From contig CAKUMO010000006.1 in the NCBI GenBank assembly GCA_934667815.1, forward strand, positions 22,854 through 86,853: a stretch of DNA of 64,000 bases. Direction: 5' to 3'. Positions within the stretch are counted from its first letter, which is position 1, and every line of letters starts with the position of its first letter. This document shows, one piece after another, positions 17,048-25,390 of this stretch. The notes beneath the pieces were generated by a model that ran no database searches, was not told where the DNA came from, and worked only from the letters and a program-made list of their open reading frames with translations. This stretch comes from an uncultured Oscillospiraceae bacterium. GTDB taxonomy: Bacteria > Bacillota > Clostridia > Oscillospirales > Oscillospiraceae. Both the position numbers and the translations under genes were made by a program.

Positions 17048-19078
17048 ATGGATAACTACATAGGCAGACTTCTGGATAATCGCTATGAGATCCTTGAAGT
17101 GATCGGCACCGGCGGCATGGCCGTCGTCTATAAGGCACTGTGCCACCGCCTGAACCGGTTGGTCGCCATCAAGATCCTCAAGGACGAGTTTTCCCGCGAT
17201 CAGGAGTTTCGCAGACGCTTCCATGCGGAATCGCAGGCGGTTGCGATGCTGTCGCACCCGAACATCGTGAGCGTTTATGACGTTTCGCGTTCCGGCGATG
17301 TGGATTATATTGTCATGGAGCTGATCGAGGGCATCACGCTCAAGCAGTATCTGGAGAAAAAAGGCCGCCTGAACTGGCGCGAGACCCTGCATTTCTCCAT
17401 GCAGATTGCCAAGGCGCTCGAGCACGCGCACAGCCGCGGCATCGTGCACCGCGACATCAAGCCGCATAACATCATGATCCTCAAGGACGGCAGCATCAAA
17501 GTCGCGGACTTCGGCATTGCCCGCATCGGCTCTGCGCAGAATACGCTCACGCGTGAAGCGCTCGGTTCCGTGCACTATATCTCGCCGGAGCAGGCCAAGG
17601 GCGGCCATGTGGACAGCCGCAGCGACCTGTATTCTCTCGGTGTCGTGATGTACGAGATGCTCACGGGACGCACCCCCTATGACGGCGAGACGCCTGTCTC
17701 TGTGGCCATTCAGCACATCAACGGCGGCGCGACGCCTCCGGGTGAGCTGGTTGACGGCATTCCGCGCGGCATCGAGCAGATCACCATGCACGCCATGGAG
17801 GTCAATCCCGACGCGCGCTACGCCTCCGCGACCGAAATGCTCCATGACATGGAGGAATTCCGCAAGAATCCGGGCATTACTTTCCTGTATTTCGGCGGGA
17901 ATGCGCCCGAAATGGCGCCGCCGGTGCGCACACCGCGTCCCGCTGCACCGCGCAGCGAAGCAGAGCGCTATGCCGCTGCCCGCAGAACCGCCGACCGCAG
18001 CCCCGACGAACGCCGCGCAGAGCGTGAGCGCCGCGAAGCCGAACAGGCTGCGGAAAAGAAGCGCCGCCTGAAGCTCATCGGGATCCTCTCCGGTGCGGGT
18101 GTGGCTGTGATTCTGCTCATTGTGCTGCTCATCAGCCTGCTCGGCGGAAGTAAGGATCCGACGAACACTGTCGATACCGTTTCCGTGCCGAATTTCGTCG
18201 GCATGCAGATCGATGCCATCAACCCGGACGACTATCCCGAGCTGAACATCGACATCGCGGGCGCGACTTATGAATACAATGAAAACTATCCCAAGGGGCA
18301 GGTCTACGACCAGTCCCCTAAGGCCAACGATCAGGTCAAGGGCGGCAAAACCCGCACCGTCACCCTGAAGGTTAGCCTCGGTGAGGAAACCAACAAGATG
18401 CCGGATTTTGTCAATCAGACGGAAACCAGCGCTCTTGCGCAGCTTAACGCGATGAACCTCGGCCTGAAGATCACGACCAAGGAAGAATCCAGCGACACGA
18501 TCGTTGCGGGTTATGTCATCCGCACCGAGCCGACGGCCAATACCGAGCTGACCAAGGAGCAGGCTGTCACGATCTACATCAGCCTCGGCTCGACCAAGAT
18601 GCCCGAGCTGAAGCTGCAGACGAAGGCAAATGCTGAGGCGCTTCTGAAGGCGATGGGGCTGAACCTCAAGACGACCTTCCTCGAGGAGGAGAGCGACGAT
18701 GTTGCCGAGGGCAGCGTCACGCGCACCGAGCCTGCCTCCGGCAGTGAGCTGAGCAAGGGTCAGGTCGTTACGGTCTATATCAGCAAGGGCAACGGCAAGC
18801 TCAAGGTCCCGTCCGTCGAGGGACTGGATGTCATGGATGCCATCAAGCTCCTGCGTGAGGCCGGGCTGACTTATGACATCAAGCGCGTGTTCAGCGAGAC
18901 CGAGGAAAAGGATCGTGTCATCCGACAGAGTGAAAAGGCCAACACGCAGGTCGCCAAGGATACTGTCGTGACGCTCGAGGTCTCCGACGGTCCCGCGCCG
19001 ACCAATCCGCCGACGGAGCCGACGCAGCCTACCACGGAGCCAACGCAGCCTACCACGCCGGAGGAACCGGTCGGCTGA
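17048..19078 (+). CDS. prkC: PASTA-domain Ser/Thr kinase (PrkC/Stk type)
   Basis: Membrane receptor kinase sensing muropeptides or lipid II to control growth, wall synthesis and spore exit. The kinase domain (about 10-275) has all catalytic residues: GTGGMAVVYKA, VAIKIL, HRDIKPHN, ADFGIAR and SPEQAKGG. A charged juxtamembrane segment leads to one helix (about 343-365), then four PASTA repeats and a Pro/Thr-rich tail (PTEPTQPTTEPTQP). The ATG at 17048 has TAGGAG upstream; the frame is open earlier but unconserved. The stop overlaps the rsgA start (TGATG). Confidence 0.95.
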   Translation: MDNYIGRLLDNRYEILEVIGTGGMAVVYKALCHRLNRLVAIKILKDEFSRDQEFRRRFHAESQAVAMLSHPNIVSVYDVSRSGDVDYIVMELIEGITLKQYLEKKGRLNWRETLHFSMQIAKALEHAHSRGIVHRDIKPHNIMILKDGSIKVADFGIARIGSAQNTLTREALGSVHYISPEQAKGGHVDSRSDLYSLGVVMYEMLTGRTPYDGETPVSVAIQHINGGATPPGELVDGIPRGIEQITMHAMEVNPDARYASATEMLHDMEEFRKNPGITFLYFGGNAPEMAPPVRTPRPAAPRSEAERYAAARRTADRSPDERRAERERREAEQAAEKKRRLKLIGILSGAGVAVILLIVLLISLLGGSKDPTNTVDTVSVPNFVGMQIDAINPDDYPELNIDIAGATYEYNENYPKGQVYDQSPKANDQVKGGKTRTVTLKVSLGEETNKMPDFVNQTETSALAQLNAMNLGLKITTKEESSDTIVAGYVIRTEPTANTELTKEQAVTIYISLGSTKMPELKLQTKANAEALLKAMGLNLKTTFLEEESDDVAEGSVTRTEPASGSELSKGQVVTVYISKGNGKLKVPSVEGLDVMDAIKLLREAGLTYDIKRVFSETEEKDRVIRQSEKANTQVAKDTVVTLEVSDGPAPTNPPTEPTQPTTEPTQPTTPEEPVG

Positions 19079-19962
19079 TGGACTTTGGCGGGAGAATCGT
19101 AAAAGCGCTCAGCGGCTTTTACTATGTGCGCACGCCGGACGGACAGATCGTCGAGTGCCGTGCACGCGGAAAATTCCGAAAAGAACACCTCTCGCCGCTT
19201 GTGGGCGACGAGGTCGAATGCAGCCGCGAGGGCGGCCGCGGAATGATCGAACGCGTCTTGCCGCGCCGCAACGCCTTTGTGCGTCCGGCGGTGAGCAATC
19301 TCGACGCGCTGGTCATCTTCGCCAGCGAGACCAATCCCGTGACCGATCCCTTTTTGATCGACCGTGTCAGTGCCATCGCGGGCAATCAGGGCGTGCCGGT
19401 GCTGCTGTGCATCAACAAGATCGACCTGAGCGACTGCGGCCGGCTGTATGAGATCTACACGGGCGCGGGCTTTGAGGTGTTCCGCACCAGTGCCGTCAGC
19501 GGCGAGGGAATAGAGGCGCTTGCCGCGCGGATTCGCGGAAAGACCGTCGCCTTCACGGGTAATTCCGGCGTGGGCAAGAGCAGCGTGCTCAACCGCATCG
19601 CGCCGGACTTCGCAGCTAAAACCGGTGAGGTCTCGGAGAAGCTCGGCCGCGGCCGTCACACGACGCGCCACGTCGAGCTGTGCAGTCTGGCCGACGGCAC
19701 CGGCCTGATCGATACACCGGGCTTTTCCTCCTTCGATACCGACCAGATGGAGGTCATTTTGAAGGAGAATCTGCAATACGCTTTTCCGGACTTCGCGCCA
19801 TATCTGGGTAAATGCCGCTACCACGACTGCGCTCATCTGTGCGAGCCGGGCTGCGCGGTGCTAGAGGCCCTGAAGGACGGAAAGCTCCGGCCCACACGCC
19901 ACGCCAGCTACGTCCGCCTCTATGAAGCGGCCAAGGACGTCAAGCCGTGGGAGCTGAAATAG
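19078..19962 (+). CDS. rsgA: Ribosome small-subunit-dependent GTPase RsgA
   Basis: Late 30S assembly GTPase, circularly permuted. An N-terminal OB fold is followed by NKID (G4, about 119-122), the P-loop GNSGVGKSS (about 161-169) and DTPGFSS (G3), and the C-terminal zinc knuckle CRYHDCAHLCEPGC (about 243-256). The 294 residues are typical. Genes rpe and thiN, which commonly follow in Firmicutes, are absent. A strong terminator follows 16 bases past the stop. Confidence 0.95.
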   Translation: MDFGGRIVKALSGFYYVRTPDGQIVECRARGKFRKEHLSPLVGDEVECSREGGRGMIERVLPRRNAFVRPAVSNLDALVIFASETNPVTDPFLIDRVSAIAGNQGVPVLLCINKIDLSDCGRLYEIYTGAGFEVFRTSAVSGEGIEALAARIRGKTVAFTGNSGVGKSSVLNRIAPDFAAKTGEVSEKLGRGRHTTRHVELCSLADGTGLIDTPGFSSFDTDQMEVILKENLQYAFPDFAPYLGKCRYHDCAHLCEPGCAVLEALKDGKLRPTRHASYVRLYEAAKDVKPWELK

Positions 19963-19968
19963 AGAAAT

Positions 19969-19977
19969 TGGTATAAT
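19969..19977 (+). promoter_or_regulatory. Extended -10 promoter candidate overlapping the rsgA terminator
   Basis: TGGTATAAT has a perfect -10 with the extended TGN motif; no good -35 is visible. Transcription would begin near 19984, inside the 5' arm of the terminator, so this transcript would lack the outer stem and could read into the small ORF at 20019. Confidence 0.4.
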
Positions 19978-19978
19978 A

Positions 19979-20018
19979 CCGCTCTCTGCGCATAAACATG
20001 GCGCAGGGGGCGGTTTTT
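19979..20018 (+). terminator. Intrinsic terminator after rsgA
   Basis: CCGCTCTCTGCGC at 19979-19991 pairs with GCGCAGGGGGCGG at 20001-20013 (13 bp with two G-U pairs), followed by T5. It closes the 16-kb gene run. The ATG of the next small gene begins at the base after the T-tract. Confidence 0.85.
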
Positions 20019-20171
20019 ATGTGCAGAAAAAGTGAACTCTTGGGGACGGCGATCATGGCATTGGGAGCGGGGCTGCTGGTATCGCTGCTGTTTTCCTCGG
20101 ATTTTGTGTTGGCAATCGTCGGGCTTGCACTGCTGCTGATCGGCCTGTGCTGCACGCGCAGATGCAAATAA
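20019..20171 (+). CDS. Small membrane protein of 50 residues
   Basis: MCRKSELLGTAIMALGAG begins the protein, followed by two short hydrophobic stretches (about 8-25 and 29-46) and a Cys/Arg/Lys tail (CCTRRCK). The likely ribosome site is the GGGGGCGG that also forms the 3' arm of the upstream terminator. A short protein with this cytoplasmic Cys-Arg start and two helices fits a small membrane peptide, but no function is known. It is too short for most gene callers; the coding call rests on the hydrophobic pattern, start spacing and clean stop. Confidence 0.55.
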   Translation: MCRKSELLGTAIMALGAGLLVSLLFSSDFVLAIVGLALLLIGLCCTRRCK

Positions 20172-20232
20172 AGTGTACTAAACTTGTACTTGCCTGCATA
20201 TACAATAGCAGAACGAACAAGGGGTGAACGAT

Positions 20233-21738
20233 ATGGAGCTTGTCTTTCAGGAAAAAGAGTTGAATTATCTCAGCCGCATCCTCTGCGAAACGGTCACGCA
20301 GGAGCAGACGGCGGAGCTGATCGTGCCGGACAGCTATCCTGATGCCGATCGTGTGGTGGACGCCTTCGCCACGGCGCTGATCCGCTCGGAGGAATGCAGC
20401 GCGGGCGCAGCGGGTGCGACTGGGAACGTGCAGGCGGGCGTGCTGTTCGTGACGGAGGGCGGCGAGGTCGAGCGTCTGGAAACGCAGATCCCCTTCTCCG
20501 TGCGCAAGGAATTTGACGCGGCTTACGACGACTGCACACTGCAATGCACCTGCGCCGTCACGGGCGTGGATGCGCGGATGCTTAATTCGCGTAAGGTGCT
20601 CGTTCGCGTGGGCGTGCGCTGTACGCTGAGCGTTTATGCACGTCAGAGCCGGACGCTTTATGACATTTCCGCGCCTGCGCCCACGCTGCAGCTTCGCAGG
20701 ACGCGCCTGCCCATCAAGCTGCCTCTGGCGTTAGGGGAAAAGAGCTTTGTGCTCAACGAGGAGGCGGAGATCCCCGGCAGCAAGCCCGCCGTTGAACGGC
20801 TGCTGAAATGCGTCTATCGCACAACGGTCGAGGAACAGAAGCTCGTGGGCAGCAAGGCGGTCTTTAAGGGCAATCTGACCGTTCATGCACTTTATGAGTG
20901 CGCCGAGGGGAAGCTGCACAGCTTCGAGACCGATCTGCCGTTTTCACAGTATGTGGATATGGACGAGGAGCTTGACGAGCGCGAGCTGCGCACGGTTCTG
21001 ACCATGACCTCGGCCGAGACGGAGCCGGACGGGCAGATGGACTGCCGCAGACTGTTGGTGAGCGTGAATCTGCTTGCGCAGTGCACGGCCTACGGCGAGC
21101 AGGAGATCGAGCTGATCGAGGATGCCTTCTGTACGGACGCAGAGCTGGTGCCGAAATGGTCGGAATGGAATGTAACGGGAATCCTCGACCGCCAGAGCTT
21201 CCGCGAGACGGCGACTGCGCAGTCTGATGCGCCTGCGGGCGGCGTAGTGGACGCATGGCTCTACACCGACGAGGCCAACCGCCGCCGCGAGGGCGAACGG
21301 ATGCTCGTGGAGCTGCCCATGGCGGTGAATGTTTTGTATGTGGACAGCGAGGGGAAATTGCAGGGGCGCACAATGCGCCCGACGGTCGAGCTTTCCACGG
21401 CGCTCTCCGAGGAGGGCAGCTGCGGCGTGTGCGTGACGGGAAGCGGTGAAATTTTCTGCGCGGCGGGCGCGGGCGGTATGGAGCTGCGCTGCCCCATAAG
21501 CGTGGAGCTTGAGAGCTTTGCCGAGCATCGGCTGCGCTGCGTTGCGGGCGGCGAGATTGCGCAGACAGAAGCGACGAGCGAACGCAGACCGGCGGTGGTC
21601 CTGCGGCGCACGGAGACGGAGCAGGACGTCTGGGACATTGCCAAGACCTACCGCACGGCTACGGCCTCGGTGATGCAGGCAAACGATCTGCAAAACCCGC
21701 TGATCCCGGCTGACACGCTGTTGCTGATTCCAATGTGA
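20233..21738 (+). CDS. sipL: SipL-like protein: DUF3794 repeats plus C-terminal LysM
   Basis: Spore-coat morphogenesis protein. In C. difficile SipL binds SpoIVA through its LysM domain to tie the coat to the forespore. Here the 501 residues contain repeated DUF3794 segments (for example KVLVRVGVRCTLSVYARQ and KAVFKGNLTVHALY) and an end LysM (about 450-500: EQDVWDIAKTYRTATASVMQANDLQNP). The ATG at 20233 is preferred over a GTG at 20224, which would sit against the AAGGGG ribosome site. An AT-rich stretch ahead (GCATATACAATAG, 20196-20208) may hold a sporulation-sigma promoter; this is uncertain. Confidence 0.85.
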   Translation: MELVFQEKELNYLSRILCETVTQEQTAELIVPDSYPDADRVVDAFATALIRSEECSAGAAGATGNVQAGVLFVTEGGEVERLETQIPFSVRKEFDAAYDDCTLQCTCAVTGVDARMLNSRKVLVRVGVRCTLSVYARQSRTLYDISAPAPTLQLRRTRLPIKLPLALGEKSFVLNEEAEIPGSKPAVERLLKCVYRTTVEEQKLVGSKAVFKGNLTVHALYECAEGKLHSFETDLPFSQYVDMDEELDERELRTVLTMTSAETEPDGQMDCRRLLVSVNLLAQCTAYGEQEIELIEDAFCTDAELVPKWSEWNVTGILDRQSFRETATAQSDAPAGGVVDAWLYTDEANRRREGERMLVELPMAVNVLYVDSEGKLQGRTMRPTVELSTALSEEGSCGVCVTGSGEIFCAAGAGGMELRCPISVELESFAEHRLRCVAGGEIAQTEATSERRPAVVLRRTETEQDVWDIAKTYRTATASVMQANDLQNPLIPADTLLLIPM

Positions 21739-21744
21739 AATAAA

Positions 21745-21774
21745 AAACAGGCAAGGGGATTCCCTTGCCTGTTT
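21745..21774. terminator. Perfect 13-bp stem-loop between the sipL-like gene and its convergent neighbour
   Basis: AAACAGGCAAGGG at 21745-21757 pairs with 21762-21774 around GATT. The flanking A- and T-runs make it usable from both directions. Confidence 0.75.
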
Positions 21775-21825
21775 CGCGCTGCGGCTGTATTTGCGACGCA
21801 TAGGCTCATCCGGGTGATGCTCGCA

Positions 21826-22032
21826 TTAACTCAGTTTACCTGTTCCATGGCAGTGCGGACAAGCTTTCAGCACATCATAGTCCCAGTAATAACCGGTACC
21901 GTTGCACCAAGCACACTCTGGACGGGTTGCATTCGGGCCTGCGGAATTATCTGAGGCAGATGTGGAGTAACATATTAAGGCCAAGACTAATCCCGCAGCC
22001 ACGATGCCAATTGCAATCCATAAATTCTTCAT
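21826..22032 (-). CDS. Small anchored protein with DnaJ-type CxxCxGxG zinc motif
   Basis: A 68-residue protein: an N-terminal hydrophobic anchor (about 4-24, LWIAIGIVAAGLVLALICY) and two CxxCxGxG-like motifs (CAWCNGTG and CPHCHGTG) that would bind one zinc, as in the DnaJ central domain. The ATG at 22030-22032 has AAAGGAG upstream. The topology implies a zinc ribbon outside the membrane. It is AT-richer than the surroundings, divergent from an XRE regulator, and served by a perfect sigma-A promoter. Function unknown. Confidence 0.7.
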   Translation of the reverse strand: MKNLWIAIGIVAAGLVLALICYSTSASDNSAGPNATRPECAWCNGTGYYWDYDVLKACPHCHGTGKLS

Positions 22033-22121
22033 TGTACAATTCTCCTTTCGTTTCTTTCTTCGCCCGTTACTGTAGTGTTGTGTTCTGCTATCTGCAAAAA
22101 CTAAATGCAATACTATTAAAT

Positions 22122-22151
22122 ATTATAATGCTGACGCTATGTGTTTGTCAA
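22122..22151 (-). promoter_or_regulatory. Perfect consensus sigma-A promoter for the zinc-motif peptide
   Basis: Read on the minus strand: TTGACA (22146-22151), an 18-base spacer, TATAAT (22122-22127). It gives a leader of about 83 bases before the ATG. Confidence 0.8.
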
Positions 22152-22173
22152 GGGTGCTTTTAGGTAAAATAAT
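22145..22173 (+). promoter_or_regulatory. Candidate promoter for the XRE regulator, sharing -35 DNA with the divergent promoter
   Basis: TTGTCA at 22145-22150, 17 bases, AATAAT at 22168-22173. The -35 box lies on the same bases as the opposing perfect promoter, so RNA polymerase cannot fully occupy both. Confidence 0.4.
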
Positions 22174-22192
22174 AGCAAGGATGGTGGTATAT

Positions 22193-22528
22193 ATGCGTGA
22201 GAAGAAAGAAATCAACGTTCAGATCGGAGAACAAATTAAGGCAGCAAGAGAACGGGTGGGAATGACACAGGAAAAACTTGCTGAGCGCATAGAAGTATCA
22301 CCGCAATATCTTTCGGATTTGGAGCGGGGCGTCGTCGGTGTTTCTATTTCCACATTGAAGAAAATTTGCTTTGCGTTGGGTGTGTCCAGCGATCAGATTA
22401 TTTTTGGAAAAACGAATGGTTGTGATTTTGCACCTGCATTAGAGAAATGCAGAAGCTTATCAAAGGAGCAGTTTGCGATACTTTGTGAGATAATTGAAAA
22501 GTATGTGATGGCAGTAACGCAAACATAA
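22193..22528 (+). CDS. XRE-family transcriptional regulator
   Basis: A 111-residue protein with an N-terminal HTH_3 domain (about 10-65: IGEQIKAARERVGMTQEKLAERIEVSPQYLSDLERGVVGVSISTLKKI). The C-terminal 40 residues are helical and may dimerise. The region's GC is clearly lower than the operon to its left, suggesting transfer. It is divergent from the zinc-motif peptide with overlapping promoters, so control of that peptide is likely. AAGGATGGTGG serves as ribosome site for the ATG at 22193; an in-frame ATG at 22181 is the alternative. Confidence 0.85.
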   Translation: MREKKEINVQIGEQIKAARERVGMTQEKLAERIEVSPQYLSDLERGVVGVSISTLKKICFALGVSSDQIIFGKTNGCDFAPALEKCRSLSKEQFAILCEIIEKYVMAVTQT

Positions 22529-22566
22529 TCGTATAGGCTTGAAGTGTTTTAGTAATTTTGCAGAAT

Positions 22567-22614
22567 AACAGAGCAGGACTGGTGCAGCGGATACTGCGAC
22601 AATCCTGCTCTGTT
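22567..22614. terminator. 12-bp stem-loop between the XRE gene and the lipoprotein gene
   Basis: AACAGAGCAGGA at 22567-22578 pairs with TCCTGCTCTGTT at 22603-22614; the loop holds a smaller GCAG/CTGC hairpin. It lies between two convergent genes and can serve both. Confidence 0.6.
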
Positions 22615-22623
22615 GAATATTAC

Positions 22624-22926
22624 TCAGCTTCTGCGGCTGCGGGGCGGTGCGACACTGTCCGTTCCTGTACCGGAAGAGGTAGTCATACCGTCTTCGACGT
22701 CCTCCAGATCGTCCATTCCGTCCTCGATGTTGCCGATGAGACCGCCGGAGCTGGCCGTGCTGTCGGTCGGTCTTGTGGACGCGGTCGTTCCGGCGGTCGA
22801 GGAGGTGTTGTTCGTGCCGTCCACGGTGCCGTCGTCGGTGTCGGAGACGTTGCCCTTGCCCTTGCAGCCTGTGAGCAGCGTGAGCACCAGAGCAAGCAGG
22901 AGCGTCAATACCAGAATTCGTTTCAT
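22624..22926 (-). CDS. Small lipoprotein with Thr/Ser/Asp-rich body
   Basis: A 100-residue protein: a Lys-Arg start, a hydrophobic signal (about 4-18) and a lipobox LLTGC with the lipidated Cys at about residue 21. The mature part is low-complexity (SDTDDGTVDGTNNTSSTAGTTAS, then an acidic EDGMDDLEDVEDG stretch). No fold is recognisable. The ribosome site is GGAGGAACTCTCT before the ATG. It is probably a surface lipoprotein; function unknown. Confidence 0.75.
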   Translation of the reverse strand: MKRILVLTLLLALVLTLLTGCKGKGNVSDTDDGTVDGTNNTSSTAGTTASTRPTDSTASSGGLIGNIEDGMDDLEDVEDGMTTSSGTGTDSVAPPRSRRS

Positions 22927-23015
22927 AGAGAGTTCCTCCAGTCGTCATTTCTTTGCCTGCATAGGTTTCCCCGCAATCCAAAAAAATATTTATCGGTCAA
23001 AAAAGTGAAAAAAGG

Positions 23016-23044
23016 TTGATTCCTGAAAGTTTGCCCTGTATAAT
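23016..23044 (+). promoter_or_regulatory. Sigma-A promoter of the polyferredoxin gene
   Basis: TTGATT at 23016-23021, 17 bases, perfect TATAAT at 23039-23044, followed by AAAGGGGAAACC and the ATG at 23084. Confidence 0.85.
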
Positions 23045-23083
23045 ATTCGAAGATAAAAAGAAAAAACAAAAGGGGAAACCGAT

Positions 23084-23473
23084 ATGAAGAAACTGACCGT
23101 AAAGAAAGGTTCGCAGTGCATGGCCTGCCTGGAGTGCGTGCGTGCCTGCTCCAACGCCTTTTATAAGGAATTCCACCCGGACAAGTCCTGCGTGCAGATT
23201 GTTGAGCGCGCGGGCAGGGTTCGCCCGATGACCTGTGTGCAGTGCGGCAAGTGTGCTGCGGCCTGTGAGCACGGCGCGATTACGCAGAACCCCAAAACGG
23301 GCGTTTACATGATCAACAAGAAGCTCTGCGTCGGCTGCGGCAAGTGTAAGGAAGCCTGCCCCTTTGGCGTGATCGTTTTTGAGCCGGAGATGACCAACGC
23401 CTCCAAGTGCATCGCCTGTGGCATCTGCGTCAAGGCCTGCCCGATGGAAGTGCTCGAGATCACGGAGAGCTGA
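23084..23473 (+). CDS. Polyferredoxin-type electron carrier with four 4Fe-4S motifs (HycB/CooF-like)
   Basis: The 129 residues hold four CxxCxxCxxxC sets: CMACLECVRAC, CVQCGKCAAAC, CVGCGKCKEAC and CIACGICVKAC. This is the pattern of the electron-transfer subunits HycB, CooF and DmsB. It is monocistronic, with its own promoter and terminator and no oxidoreductase partner next to it, so its partner is unknown. It could pass electrons between ferredoxin-dependent enzymes and Rnf (inference). Confidence 0.85.
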   Translation: MKKLTVKKGSQCMACLECVRACSNAFYKEFHPDKSCVQIVERAGRVRPMTCVQCGKCAAACEHGAITQNPKTGVYMINKKLCVGCGKCKEACPFGVIVFEPEMTNASKCIACGICVKACPMEVLEITES

Positions 23474-23486
23474 ATGCTGCATTCCT

Positions 23487-23514
23487 AAAACCGCTGTTTA
23501 TGCAGCGGTTTTTT
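23487..23514 (+). terminator. Intrinsic terminator after the polyferredoxin gene
   Basis: AAAACCGCTG (23487-23496) pairs with CAGCGGTTTT (23503-23512) around TTTATG, followed by further T. Confidence 0.85.
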
Positions 23515-23526
23515 AGTAAGTTATCA

Positions 23527-23555
23527 TTGAGAAATGGAAACGGTTGTGCTAAAAT
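23527..23555 (+). promoter_or_regulatory. Sigma-A promoter of pepF
   Basis: TTGAGA at 23527-23532, 17 bases, TAAAAT at 23550-23555; the GGAGG ribosome site and ATG at 23582 follow. Confidence 0.75.
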
Positions 23556-23581
23556 AAGAAAAAACGCATGGAGGTAAAAAC

Positions 23582-25387
23582 ATGGCTGAAACAAAACGTA
23601 TTCCGGAACGCTCTGAAATCGCAGAGCAGGACAAGTGGGCGATCCACGATATTTATGCCACGGACGAGCTGTGGGAGGCCGATCTTCAGAAGGCCAAGGA
23701 GCTGATCCCCACGGTTTCCGCCTTCGCCGGAACGCTGGGCCAGAGTGCGCAGGCGCTTCTGGACTATATGAAGCTGACGGAGGAGATCTCCGTGCTGGCG
23801 GACGCTCTGGGCAACTATGCCATGCGCCGCTCGGACGAGGACGCGCGGGTGTCGAAGTATCAGGCGATGGTCGGTCGGCTTATGAGCACCTATGTCGCGC
23901 TGAACGCCGCGTCCAGCTTCTCCACGCCGGAGATCATGGCGATTTCCGAAGAGACGATGGAAAAATTCTATGCCGAGCAGCCTGCGCTGGAGCGCTATCG
24001 CTGGTATCTGCACAACATTCGCCGCCGCCGTGCGCATGTGCTCACGCCCGCGGAGGAAAAGCTTCTCGCCGCCGCCGGTGAAATGGCCAACGCGCCCGAT
24101 ACGATCTATGGCATGTTCAGCGATGCCGACGTGACCTTCCCGGATGCCATTGACTCCGAGGGGAATCACCATCCGCTGTCGCAGGGAACCTATATTTCCT
24201 ATATGGAAAGCCCCGACCGTGTGCTGCGCAAGAGCGCCTTTGAGAATCTCTACCGCACCTATGGCAGCTATAAGAACACCATTTCCGCGATTTTGGCAGC
24301 ACAGGTCAAGCAGCTCCAGTTCTTCGCGGACGCGAGAAAGTATTCCTCCGCGATGGAAGCCTCTCTGGATGTGACCAATGTTCCGACGGAGGTCTACACG
24401 AACCTGATCGAGGCCGTCCACAAGAACATGGACAAGATGTACCGCTACGTCGCCCTGCGCAAGAAGCTGCTGGGCGTGGACGAGCTGCATATGTACGACA
24501 TCTACACGCCGCTGGTCGAGGATGTAGCCAAGAAGGCCACGATCGACGAGGCCAAGCAGACGGTCTACGATGCGCTGGCACCTCTGGGCGAGAACTACCG
24601 CAAGGTGCTCAAGCAGGGCTTTGACAACCGCTGGATCGACGTCTATGAGAACGCCGGTAAGCGCTCCGGTGCGTACTCCGCAGGCGCGGCAGTGCATCCC
24701 TTCGTTCTGTTGAACTACACCGGCACGCTCGACAGCCAGTTCACTCTCGCGCATGAGATGGGGCATGCGATGCACTCCTATCTCTCCACCAAGCATCAGA
24801 CGCCGTTGGACGCGGACTATGTGATCTTCGTGGCCGAGGTCGCTTCGACCTGCAACGAGGCTCTGCTGATGGAATATCTCCTCGGCAAGACCACGGACAA
24901 GAAGGAGCGCGCCTATCTCATCAACCACTTCCTTGAGCAGTTCCGTACGACGCTGTACCGCCAGACCATGTTCGCGGAGTTCGAGCTGAACATTGGCAAG
25001 ATGGCGCAGGAGGGCACCAGTCTGACGCCCGACGTGCTGAACGCCGAGTATCGCCGCCTGAACCGCCTGTACTTCGGCGACGGCGTTGTTCTGGATGACG
25101 AGATCGACATGGAGTGGATGCGCATCCCGCATTTCTACTACAATTACTATGTGTTCCAGTATGCCACCGGCTATGCCGCAGCCATTGCGCTGTCCCGCCG
25201 CATCCTGCGCGAGGGCGAGAGCGCAGTGAAGGACTACCTCGGCTTCCTGTCCGGCGGCTGCAGCAAGAGCCCGATCGACCTGCTGCGCGGCGCAGGTGTG
25301 GACATGAGCACCACCGCGCCCGTGGAGGAAGCGCTGAAGCTGTTCGACGAGCTGATCGGCGAGATGGAACAGCTCATGCAGGAATAA
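23582..25387 (+). CDS. pepF: Oligoendopeptidase F (M3B metallopeptidase)
   Basis: Cytoplasmic zinc peptidase that cuts short peptides. The 601 residues contain HEMGHAMHSY (about residues 391-400, zinc ligands His/His with catalytic Glu), the third ligand Glu in FVAEVASTCNEALL (about 415-428), and the family end EALKLFDELIGEMEQLM. A GGAGG ribosome site precedes the ATG. It is followed four bases later by an 88-residue gene in the same transcript. Confidence 0.95.
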   Translation: MAETKRIPERSEIAEQDKWAIHDIYATDELWEADLQKAKELIPTVSAFAGTLGQSAQALLDYMKLTEEISVLADALGNYAMRRSDEDARVSKYQAMVGRLMSTYVALNAASSFSTPEIMAISEETMEKFYAEQPALERYRWYLHNIRRRRAHVLTPAEEKLLAAAGEMANAPDTIYGMFSDADVTFPDAIDSEGNHHPLSQGTYISYMESPDRVLRKSAFENLYRTYGSYKNTISAILAAQVKQLQFFADARKYSSAMEASLDVTNVPTEVYTNLIEAVHKNMDKMYRYVALRKKLLGVDELHMYDIYTPLVEDVAKKATIDEAKQTVYDALAPLGENYRKVLKQGFDNRWIDVYENAGKRSGAYSAGAAVHPFVLLNYTGTLDSQFTLAHEMGHAMHSYLSTKHQTPLDADYVIFVAEVASTCNEALLMEYLLGKTTDKKERAYLINHFLEQFRTTLYRQTMFAEFELNIGKMAQEGTSLTPDVLNAEYRRLNRLYFGDGVVLDDEIDMEWMRIPHFYYNYYVFQYATGYAAAIALSRRILREGESAVKDYLGFLSGGCSKSPIDLLRGAGVDMSTTAPVEEALKLFDELIGEMEQLMQE

Positions 25388-25390
25388 GGC

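Noticed and set aside
19949..19977. A full -35/-10 promoter before the 50-residue gene
   Set aside because: Only the extended -10 is convincing; no -35 at 16-18 bases. It is listed as a low-confidence extended -10 instead.
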